Shown here: positions 8,076 through 14,291 of the stretch, piece by piece | How positions within the stretch are numbered: the stretch's first letter is position 1 | Layout: each line of letters opens with the position of its first letter | Origin: Actinomycetota bacterium | GTDB taxonomy: Bacteria; Desulfobacterota; Deferrimicrobia; Deferrimicrobiales; Deferrimicrobiaceae | Assembly: GCA_016844415.1 (NCBI GenBank) | Contig: JAENIX010000014.1 | Span: forward strand, 1 to 14,291 | Reading direction: 5' to 3' | DNA: 14,291 nt | Notes under the pieces: model-generated | Seen by the model: only the letters and a program-made list of their open reading frames with translations | Told to the model about the DNA's origin: nothing | The model's database searches: none | Position numbers and translations under genes: made by a program

Positions 8076-9418
8076 CCCGGAAGCTCCCCGACCGCTCTGC
8101 GGAACGCCTCTCCGCGCTCCTCGAAGTTTTTGAACTGATCGAAACTCGAGCAGGCCGGCGACAGGATCACCACGTCGCCCGGCTGCGCGAGTCCGGCCGC
8201 CAGCCTGACGGCTTCGGCGAGCGTGTCCGCGGATTCGATCGGCGCCGCGCCGGCCAGCTCCCTTTTCATCCTGGCGCGGGCCTCGCCGTACAGGACCGCG
8301 GCCCTGGCCTTGCGGCGGAGCGGCTCTCGCAGCGGGAGGAAATCGACTCCCTTGTCCTTCCCCCCGGCGACGAGCACGACCGGCTCTGAAAACCCCTCGA
8401 GGCACTTCAACACCGCGCCGACGTTGGTCCCCTTGGAGTCGTTGAACCAGGAGACGCCCCGGACCTGCCTGACGAACTCCACCCGGTGCGGAAGTCCGGG
8501 AAAGGCCGCAAGCGATTCCCTCACCGCGTCCGGGGGCACTCCGATACGGCGCGCCGCGGCGATAGCCGCCATCGCGTTTTCGACGTTCTGCGTCCCGCGA
8601 ATCCGCAGGAGCGCGCGTGGATACCTCTCCTCCCGGACTCCGTTGCGGTAGACCATGTCCCCGCCTTCGAGGCACACCCCTTCCGCGATGGGCCGCGTCA
8701 GCGAGAACGGGACCTTTTCCGCGCGAATGCCGCCGGCGCGCGCCGACACTTCCGGATCGTCGGCGTTGATGACGGCCGTGTCGACGGCGCCCTGGTTCCT
8801 GAAGACGGCCATCTTCGCACCCGCGTATGCGCCGAAGTCCGGGTACCGGTCGCTATGGTCCTCCGTGAGGTTGAGCAGCACCGCGACTTTCGGCCGGAAC
8901 GCGTCGACCGTCTCCAGCTGGAAGCTCGACGCTTCCACCACGCCCCAGTCGTAGGCTTCCGTGCCCGCGGCGGTGAACGGGGTGCCCAGGTTTCCTCCGA
9001 CGAAGACCCTGGGGAAAGCGCGGGACACCATGTCCCCCAGCAGCGTCGTCACGGTCGATTTGCCGTTGGTCCCCGTGACGGCGGCCACGCTCCCGCGGAA
9101 ACGCCGGAACCCCAGCTCAAGCTCCCCCCAAACCGGAACGCAGGCCCGGCGCAACGCTTCGCCGGGAAGCTTCCCAAGAGGGACTCCCGGCGACAGCACC
9201 ACGAGGCCGGCTCCCTCCGCCGCCATCTCGCTCATCCGTCCATGCGCGAAAGCGATCCCCGGGGGGATCCGGCCTCCCAGCGACTTCTCCACGTCCGCCC
9301 TCGTGCGTTCATCGACAAGGGTCACCATGGCTCCCTCCCGGAACAGGAGCAGCGCGGCCGCAACTCCCGACCTGCCGGCTCCCACCACGAATACGTTCTT
9401 CCTGTCGAACGTTTCCAT
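8072..9418 (-). CDS. murD: UDP-N-acetylmuramoyl-L-alanine--D-glutamate ligase (MurD)
   Basis: MurD adds D-glutamate to UDP-MurNAc-L-Ala using ATP in the cytoplasm. The product is 448 residues, near the E. coli length of 438. The N-terminal UDP-binding loop is VFVVGAGRSGVAAA (9-22). The P-loop TGTNGKST is at 115-122. EASSFQLET (162-170), NLTEDHSDRY (183-192) and AKM with Lys202, the expected carbamylated lysine, form the central active site. The C-terminal domain has WFNDSKGTNVGA, LVAGGKDKG and ILSPACSSFDQFKNF, which are specific to MurD. The ATG at 9418 follows the mraY stop after one base (TGAGATG). I see no strong ribosome site, so coupling to mraY is likely. The stop overlaps the ftsW ATG by four bases. 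Confidence 0.97.
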   Translation of the reverse strand: METFDRKNVFVVGAGRSGVAAALLLFREGAMVTLVDERTRADVEKSLGGRIPPGIAFAHGRMSEMAAEGAGLVVLSPGVPLGKLPGEALRRACVPVWGELELGFRRFRGSVAAVTGTNGKSTVTTLLGDMVSRAFPRVFVGGNLGTPFTAAGTEAYDWGVVEASSFQLETVDAFRPKVAVLLNLTEDHSDRYPDFGAYAGAKMAVFRNQGAVDTAVINADDPEVSARAGGIRAEKVPFSLTRPIAEGVCLEGGDMVYRNGVREERYPRALLRIRGTQNVENAMAAIAAARRIGVPPDAVRESLAAFPGLPHRVEFVRQVRGVSWFNDSKGTNVGAVLKCLEGFSEPVVLVAGGKDKGVDFLPLREPLRRKARAAVLYGEARARMKRELAGAAPIESADTLAEAVRLAAGLAQPGDVVILSPACSSFDQFKNFEERGEAFRRAVGELPG

Positions 9419-9419
9419 C

Positions 9420-10406
9420 TCATCGTATCTTGAGCGTGCTGATAGCCAGCAGCGCCAGGATTATCGAGATTATCCAGAACCTCACGATGATCTTCGGTTC
9501 GGCCCACCCCGCAAGCTCGAAGTGATGGTGGACCGGAGCCATGCGGAAGATCCGCTTCCGGGTCGTCTTGAAGAAGTACACCTGCAGGATCACAGAGATC
9601 GCCTCCATGACGAAGACCCCGCCGACCAGCGCCAGAACTATTTCCTGCTTCACCATCACCGCCACCACCCCCAGCGCGGCGCCGAGGGAAAGCGATCCGG
9701 TGTCCCCCATGAACACCTGGGCCGGGTAGGTGTTGTACCAGAGAAAACCGATACCCGCGCCAGCCATCGCCCCGCAGAATATCGTCAGCTCCCCGGCTCC
9801 GGGCACGTACTGGACCTGCAGGTAGTTGGCGATCTTGATGTGGCCCGCCAGGTACGCGAACAGCATGTAGGTCCCCGCGGAGATGATCGACGGCCCTATG
9901 GCCAGCCCGTCGAGCCCGTCCGTGAGGTTCACGGCGTTTGACGCCCCGACGATCACCAGGATGACGAAGGGGATGTAGAGGAATCCCAGGCTGACCTGGA
10001 GGAGGAATTTCGTGCGAGGCGGGAGCCCCTTCGAATCCTTTTTTACGACCTTCCGGTAATCGTCGAGGAACCCGATCGTCCCGAAGCCCAACATCACGAA
10101 GACGGCGATCCAGATGTAGGTGTTGCCCAGGTTGGCCCATAGAAGGGTCGGGATCACGGTGGCCAGCACGATGAGCAGCCCCCCCATCGTGGGCGTGCCT
10201 TCCTTGGCCAGGTGGCTTTGGGGACCGTCCTTCCGGATCGTCTGCCCTATCTGGTGGGCCCCCAGCTCCCGTATCAGCCACGGGCCGATGACGAAGCACA
10301 GGAGAAGCGCCGTGATCGCGGCATAGATGGTCCGGAACGTGATGTAACGGAAGATGTTGAAGAAGGAGTAGTCCGCGTGCAGCGGAAAAAGAAGGTGATA
10401 CAGCAT
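9420..10406 (-). CDS. mraY: Phospho-N-acetylmuramoyl-pentapeptide-transferase (MraY), possibly lacking one membrane helix
   Basis: MraY is the polytopic inner-membrane enzyme that transfers phospho-MurNAc-pentapeptide to undecaprenyl phosphate, giving lipid I. Catalytic and signature motifs are intact: GTPTMGG (70-76), GFLDDY with the Asp pair 115-116, [13 protein letters not shown] (158-170, ending I), [12 protein letters not shown] (231-242) and [11 protein letters not shown] (291-301). The product is 328 residues, against 360 in E. coli. The shortfall is concentrated between [12 protein letters not shown] and [15 protein letters not shown] (about 126-153). Known enzymes have there a complete membrane helix plus a periplasmic hairpin; this protein keeps only one helix. 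The reading frame is continuous across the site. The ATG follows the murF stop by six bases with AGGA upstream. Identity is certain; whether the protein is fully functional is open. Confidence 0.95.
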   Translation of the reverse strand: MLYHLLFPLHADYSFFNIFRYITFRTIYAAITALLLCFVIGPWLIRELGAHQIGQTIRKDGPQSHLAKEGTPTMGGLLIVLATVIPTLLWANLGNTYIWIAVFVMLGFGTIGFLDDYRKVVKKDSKGLPPRTKFLLQVSLGFLYIPFVILVIVGASNAVNLTDGLDGLAIGPSIISAGTYMLFAYLAGHIKIANYLQVQYVPGAGELTIFCGAMAGAGIGFLWYNTYPAQVFMGDTGSLSLGAALGVVAVMVKQEIVLALVGGVFVMEAISVILQVYFFKTTRKRIFRMAPVHHHFELAGWAEPKIIVRFWIISIILALLAISTLKIR

Positions 10407-10410
10407 CGTT

Positions 10411-10415
10411 TCCTA
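10411..10415 (-). promoter_or_regulatory. mraY ribosome binding site overlapping the murF stop codon
   Basis: TAGGA on the minus strand contains the murF stop TAG and ends four bases before the mraY ATG. A ribosome finishing murF covers this site, which favours coupled translation. Confidence 0.5.
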
Positions 10416-11810
10416 TGCCCATTTCCTTTCGATTTCGGCGGCTAACCCCTCCAGGCGCATTCCCCGAGACCCCTTGACCAGGATGGCGTCGCCCTCCCGG
10501 ATCGCGTCCATTACCATACCCTCGAGGCGCTCCCGGTCGCCGGTGTGCGCCACTTTTTCCGGATCCATCCCTCCCTCGAGAGCCCCCCGCGCGATCCGCG
10601 CCGACTCCTCCCCGAATGTGAACAGCAGGTCCACGGAAGACCCTGCGACCAGATGGCCGATCCGGGAGTGGGACCCCTGCGACGCTTCCCCCAGCTCCAG
10701 CATATCTCCAAGGACCGCTATGCTTCGGCGGCTTCCCTGAAGGATCCGGAGGCTCCGCAGGGCGGCTTCCATCGAGGCGGGGTTCGAGTTGTACGTGTCG
10801 TCCAGGAGCACTCCTCCCCCGCGAAGCGCGACGGAATGGAACCTTCCCCGAACGGGGGTGAAGGAGGCGAATCCCTCGGCGAGTTCCTCCGGTCGCATCC
10901 CGAGGACGTATGCGGCGGCCGTGGCGGACAGCGCGTTCATAAGGTGGTGCTCCCCCGTCACTCGAAGCGCGGATGAGAACTCACCGGACGGCGTCCGCAC
11001 CGCGATCCGCATCCCGCGGTCGTCCATGGACAGGATGCGTCCCGAGAACTCGTTGAGCGCCACACCGAAATATATCTTCCGCGCCTTGCAGCGGCCCGCC
11101 TCCCGCACCACGCGGAGGTCGGTCGCGTTCACCACCGCCGTGCCGGACTCCGGCACGGCCCGGAAAAGGTCCCCCTTCTCGCGGGCCACCCCCTCGAGGC
11201 TGCCCAGCCCCTTCAGATGCGCCGGAGCGATGTTCGTGATTATGCCGACGTCGGGGGCCGCGATCGCCGCCAGGCGCGCGATCTCCCCGGGCTGGTTCGT
11301 CCCCATCTCCATGACCGCGGCGTCGTGATCCTCGGACAGCTCGAGCAGCGCCAGCGGCATACCGATGAGGTTGTTGCGGTTCCCGGGGTTCCTGAGAACC
11401 GATCTGCCGGGTGACAGCAGCCCGGCAAGCATCTCCTTCGTGGAGGTCTTGCCGGAGCTCCCGGTGACTCCGACGAGAGGTGTGGCGCGCAGCCGCCGGC
11501 GGTGCGCCTGGGCCAGGTCGCCCAGCGACTCCACGGAGTTGCGGACGACTAACACGGGCTTCCCGGAGAGGATCTCGGCCGGCACTTTCGCTGCGCCCTC
11601 CTCCGACACGAGGGCCGCCAGCGCGCCCTTCCGGAAGGCCTCCTCGACGAAGGCGGCGCCGTCGACCCTTTCCCCCGGCAGGGCCACGAAGAATCCGCCC
11701 GGGGCCACCTCCCGGCTGTCGGCCGACACCGCGCCGATCGGCGTGCGCGCCGGGAACCTGCCGCCCACGCGGAGAGGCTGAACCGCCCCGACCACCTCCT
11801 CCAGGGTCAT
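10413..11810 (-). CDS. murF: UDP-N-acetylmuramoyl-tripeptide--D-alanyl-D-alanine ligase (MurF)
   Basis: MurF adds the D-Ala-D-Ala dipeptide, the last cytoplasmic step before MraY. The product is 465 residues from the chosen ATG. The N-terminal domain has the Mur pattern AVSADSREVAPGGFFVAL (27-44). The P-loop is GVTGSSGKTSTKE (114-126). NRNNLIGMPLALLEL and MEMGTNQPGEI are typical of MurF. The expected carbamylated lysine is in AREKGDLF. The C-terminal part has LDDTYNSNPASMEAAL, AVLGDMLELGE and LVKGSRGM. The ATG at 11810 lies one base after the murE stop (TAGGATG). The frame is open for 29 more codons upstream to 11897, but those residues lie in murE and look unlike any MurF start. No strong ribosome site is visible, so coupling to murE is likely. 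Confidence 0.96.
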   Translation of the reverse strand: MTLEEVVGAVQPLRVGGRFPARTPIGAVSADSREVAPGGFFVALPGERVDGAAFVEEAFRKGALAALVSEEGAAKVPAEILSGKPVLVVRNSVESLGDLAQAHRRRLRATPLVGVTGSSGKTSTKEMLAGLLSPGRSVLRNPGNRNNLIGMPLALLELSEDHDAAVMEMGTNQPGEIARLAAIAAPDVGIITNIAPAHLKGLGSLEGVAREKGDLFRAVPESGTAVVNATDLRVVREAGRCKARKIYFGVALNEFSGRILSMDDRGMRIAVRTPSGEFSSALRVTGEHHLMNALSATAAAYVLGMRPEELAEGFASFTPVRGRFHSVALRGGGVLLDDTYNSNPASMEAALRSLRILQGSRRSIAVLGDMLELGEASQGSHSRIGHLVAGSSVDLLFTFGEESARIARGALEGGMDPEKVAHTGDRERLEGMVMDAIREGDAILVKGSRGMRLEGLAAEIERKWA

Positions 11811-11811
11811 C

Positions 11812-13308
11812 CTACCCGTCGGCGGCAAGGACTCCCCGGACGATTTCCCCGTCGTCGAACGGCAGGCTCCGGTCCCCGATGATCTGTACATTCTCATGTC
11901 CTTTCCCGGCTATCGCCACGGTGTCCCCGGGACGCGCAATGGACAGCGCCCGCGCGATCGCCGCTTTCCTGTCGCAAAGCGCGACGAAATATCCTTCCTC
12001 CCACGCCACCTCTTCGTCCGCCTCGATGAACCCTTCCGCCCGGAGTCCCGGCAGGATGTCGGCGAGGATCGCCTGTGGGTCTTCGTTGCGGGGATTGTCT
12101 GAGGTGACCACGACGATGTCGGACCGCAGCGCCGAGATCCGTCCCATCTCCGGGCGCTTCCCCCTGTCCCGGTTTCCCCCGCACCCGAAAACAGTGATCA
12201 GCCGTCCTTGGCTCAATCCCCCCAGGGTGGAAAGAACCCGGTCCAGCCCTTCCGGCGTGTGGGCGTAGTCCACGAATACGTGCAGCCCCCGCCGGTTGGG
12301 AATCTCCTCCATCCTGCCGGGGATGACGGATAGCCGCTCCACTCCCTCGCGTATAGCTTCCGGGGTGACTCCCAGAAGGCCCGCAGCGCCAACCGCCGCC
12401 ATGACGTTGGAGGCGTTATAGGCGCCGACGAGCCGTGTCCGAAGGTCGATCTCTCCCCACGGCGTCCGCAGTTTGATGCGGGTGCCCGTCCATTCCGTTT
12501 CCACGTCCGCGGGGGAAACCATGCTGTCCGGACGCATCCCGTATGTGAGCGCGCCGGGAAACTCGCGCGCGAGGCGTGCTCCGTACGGATCGTCGGCGTT
12601 TATCGCCATCTTCGGCAGCTTCCCGCCCGCGGGGAGGTATTCCCGGAAGAACCGCGCCTTTGCCGAAAAATAGGTCTCCATGTCGCCGTGGTAATCCAGG
12701 TGGTCGCGGGACAGGTTGGTGAACACGCCGATGTCGAAACGCACGCCGGCGATCCTCCCCTGCGCCGCGCTGTGCGAGGAAACCTCCATGATCGCGTGCG
12801 TTGCGCCGCGCAACGCCGCCTCCGCCATCACCTCCTGCAGTTCATGGGGGAAGGGAGTCGTAAGGCCCGTCCTGATGACCTCACCCCCCACGCGGTAATT
12901 GATGGTGCCTATTACAACCGCCGTTCGTCCGGCCGCCGCGAAGATCGATTCCAGAAGGTAGGTTATCGTCGTCTTCCCGTTTGTCCCCGTTATCCCGACC
13001 ACGGCCATTTTGGAAGACGGGTCCCCGTGGAAATTTACAGCCGCGAGAGGCAGCGCCGCCGCGGTGGATTGAACCCGGACCGCGGGAAGGGGATTCGAGG
13101 CGACATCCCGCTCCACCAGGGCCGCCGCGGCCCCGGCGCGCGCCGCCTGCACAAGGAACGCGTGGCCGTCAGACCGCTCTCCCCGGAGCGCGACGAACAG
13201 GTCGCCCTTCCGTACATTTCTCGAATCGACGGCGATGCCGCCGATCTCCATGGATCCGTGCGGCGTCTGCGCCGCCGGCACGTTTTCGAGTACCTTGGAC
13301 AGTCGCAT
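11812..13308 (-). CDS. murE: UDP-MurNAc-L-Ala-D-Glu--meso-2,6-diaminopimelate ligase (MurE)
   Basis: MurE adds the third residue of the stem peptide in the cytoplasm. The product is 498 residues, close to the E. coli 495. AVDSRNVRKGDLFVAL (26-41) marks the N-terminal domain. The P-loop GITGTNGKTT is at 105-114. MEVSSHSAAQGR (174-185), TNLSRDHLDYHG (197-208) and SAKARFF with Lys217, the expected carbamylated lysine, follow. The C-terminal domain has VDYAHTPEGL (346-355), FGCGGNRDRGKRPEMG (374-389) and DNPRNEDP (404-411). DNPR is the meso-DAP specificity motif; lysine-adding enzymes differ there. GKGHE at 468-472 is the late active-site motif. The ATG at 13308 gives a normal N-terminus (MRLSKVLENV). 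AGAAGGGG directly touches the ATG, an unusually short spacing. ftsI ends nine bases upstream. Confidence 0.97.
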   Translation of the reverse strand: MRLSKVLENVPAAQTPHGSMEIGGIAVDSRNVRKGDLFVALRGERSDGHAFLVQAARAGAAAALVERDVASNPLPAVRVQSTAAALPLAAVNFHGDPSSKMAVVGITGTNGKTTITYLLESIFAAAGRTAVVIGTINYRVGGEVIRTGLTTPFPHELQEVMAEAALRGATHAIMEVSSHSAAQGRIAGVRFDIGVFTNLSRDHLDYHGDMETYFSAKARFFREYLPAGGKLPKMAINADDPYGARLAREFPGALTYGMRPDSMVSPADVETEWTGTRIKLRTPWGEIDLRTRLVGAYNASNVMAAVGAAGLLGVTPEAIREGVERLSVIPGRMEEIPNRRGLHVFVDYAHTPEGLDRVLSTLGGLSQGRLITVFGCGGNRDRGKRPEMGRISALRSDIVVVTSDNPRNEDPQAILADILPGLRAEGFIEADEEVAWEEGYFVALCDRKAAIARALSIARPGDTVAIAGKGHENVQIIGDRSLPFDDGEIVRGVLAADG

Positions 13309-13316
13309 CCCCTTCT
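13309..13316 (-). promoter_or_regulatory. Putative murE ribosome binding site with very short spacing
   Basis: AGAAGGGG on the minus strand runs directly into the murE ATG, leaving at most two bases between the AGAAGG core and the start. Normal spacing is about 5-9 bases. No later start would keep the conserved N-terminus, so the start is retained and this site may be weak. Confidence 0.4.
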
Positions 13317-13317
13317 G

Positions 13318-14291
13318 CTATTTCCCTCCGAAAATCACGCTGCATTCCGTCCCGGGCCCAAGGAGATGGCCTGCGGCGGGGCTCTGCTGCCGCGCGACCC
13401 CGGTTCCCGCAAGATTGAGCTTCACCGAATAACGGCCCATCACATCCACCACCCTTCCCATGCTCAATCCACGAAGGTCCGGCATGACCATTGCGCTGTC
13501 GAGGGACGCCGTGGAGACCCGGGTGATCGGAACCCCGGCTGCATTCAGCGGCTCTTTGCGGGCCACCGCACGGGCGATCGGCTCGGTCGGGCTTATCCCC
13601 AGGTAGTAGGCGGTCTTCACCGCGATCTGGTTGAAGGCCGGGGCCGCCACCACGCCGCCGTACACCTGTCCCTTCGGCTCGTCGATCACGACCAGTATCA
13701 TCAGCTCGGGATCCTGGAGCGGCAGGAAACCGATGAAGGAAGATATACGCTTGTTCGGGGAGTATTTCCCCGTCCCGACTTCGACCTTCTGGGCGGTGCC
13801 CGTCTTGCCGCCGACGAGGAACCCCTTGATGCGGGCCTGCGTCCCCGTGCCGTCCTCCTGGACCACCAGCCCCATCATCTGGCGCATCTGCTCCGAGGTG
13901 CTCGGGCGTAGCTCCTTCGGCTCCCCGCGGTAGACGACCTTGCCCTCCGGGTCCCGTATCTCCTTCACGATGTACGGCTTCATCACCTTTCCGCCGTTCA
14001 CCACGGCCGACAAGGCCGTTGCCATCTGGATAGGCGTCACCGATATTCCCTGCCCGAAGGAGACGGTGGCGCGGCTGATCCCCCGGAAACCGGCGCGCGG
14101 CGGCATGATCCCGCTGACCTCCCCGATAAGCTCGATCCCGGTCTTCGTCCCGAAACCGAAGGAACTGATCATGTCGAAGAAGCGCTCGGGTTCCATCCGC
14201 TCGCTTATCTTCGAGGCCCCTATGTTGCTCGAATACTTGAGCACCTCGGGGACGGTCAGCCATCCGTGCGGGTGCGCGTCGTGCAGGACAC
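13318..14291 (-). CDS. ftsI: Septal transpeptidase FtsI/PBP3 with C-terminal PASTA domain, C-terminal part (5' end outside window)
   Basis: FtsI is the class B penicillin-binding protein that cross-links septal peptidoglycan in the periplasm, in complex with FtsW. The window holds the last 323 codons; the N-terminal membrane helix, the dimerisation region and the catalytic Ser-x-x-Lys lie beyond the right edge. The SxN motif is seen as KYSSNIGASK (SSN at 14224-14232), and the KTG motif as VGGKTGTAQK (KTGT at 13795-13806). Between them is the family segment SFGQGISVTPIQMATALSA. After the transpeptidase domain a short linker leads to a PASTA domain at about 13321-13497 (MPDLRGLSMGRVVDVM through to CSVIFG). 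E. coli FtsI lacks a PASTA domain; Gram-positive SpoVD/PBP2x and deltaproteobacterial FtsI proteins carry them. murE starts nine bases after the stop. Confidence 0.95.
   Translation of the reverse strand, partial: VLHDAHPHGWLTVPEVLKYSSNIGASKISERMEPERFFDMISSFGFGTKTGIELIGEVSGIMPPRAGFRGISRATVSFGQGISVTPIQMATALSAVVNGGKVMKPYIVKEIRDPEGKVVYRGEPKELRPSTSEQMRQMMGLVVQEDGTGTQARIKGFLVGGKTGTAQKVEVGTGKYSPNKRISSFIGFLPLQDPELMILVVIDEPKGQVYGGVVAAPAFNQIAVKTAYYLGISPTEPIARAVARKEPLNAAGVPITRVSTASLDSAMVMPDLRGLSMGRVVDVMGRYSVKLNLAGTGVARQQSPAAGHLLGPGTECSVIFGGK

Noticed and set aside
8076..8675. A 200-codon N-terminal extension of ftsW
   Set aside because: The region is murD read in another frame and is Arg/Gly-rich. The ATG at 8075 gives the normal FtsW N-terminus, overlaps the murD stop as ATGA and has a ribosome site.
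11811..11897. A 29-codon N-terminal extension of murF
   Set aside because: It overlaps the conserved end of murE and has Ser/Gly/Arg-rich content unlike MurF. The ATG at 11810 right after the murE stop is the natural start.
1..14291. A hidden accessory system (defence, CRISPR, prophage, insertion sequence, toxin-antitoxin) within the cluster
   Set aside because: All but a few dozen bases are accounted for by thirteen conserved dcw genes in standard order. I saw no direct or inverted repeat arrays, tRNA, integrase or foreign-looking composition.

Overview
This window is one unbroken stretch of the dcw (division and cell wall) cluster. Every gene lies on the minus strand, so transcription runs from high to low coordinates. 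In that order the genes are ftsI (5' part outside the window), murE, murF, mraY, murD, ftsW, murG, murC, murB, ddl, ftsQ, ftsA and ftsZ (3' part outside the window). I found no RNA gene, mobile element, CRISPR array, terminator or clear promoter. The longest non-coding gap is about 25 bases. The long open frames on the plus strand are shadows of GC-rich minus-strand genes.

The organism is a GC-rich Gram-negative-type bacterium. MurE carries the DNPR motif of meso-diaminopimelate-adding enzymes. FtsI carries a C-terminal PASTA domain. The order murG-murC-murB-ddl-ftsQ-ftsA-ftsZ and the wording of MraY, MurC and FtsI resemble what I remember of Geobacter and relatives. I therefore infer a deltaproteobacterium in the broad sense (Desulfuromonadota-like), with moderate confidence.

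The genes form one pathway. MurB finishes UDP-MurNAc. MurC, MurD, MurE and MurF add L-Ala, D-Glu, meso-DAP and the D-Ala-D-Ala made by Ddl. MraY moves the product to undecaprenyl phosphate (lipid I), and MurG adds GlcNAc (lipid II). FtsW and FtsI polymerise and cross-link lipid II at the septum. FtsZ, anchored by FtsA, forms the ring, and FtsQ links it to the periplasmic machinery. Genes abut or overlap at nearly every junction, so translational coupling is likely. ftsZ has the strongest ribosome binding site in the window.

I see no new accessory system. The main oddity is MraY. It appears to lack about 28-32 residues that normally form one membrane helix and the periplasmic hairpin after it, while every catalytic motif is intact. 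Lesser points are a 71-base ftsW/murG overlap in which MurG's glycine-rich loop is read in a second frame as a basic FtsW tail, a divergent phosphate-2 motif in FtsA, non-ATG starts for murG and murC, and a Gln in place of the usual His in a conserved MurG motif.
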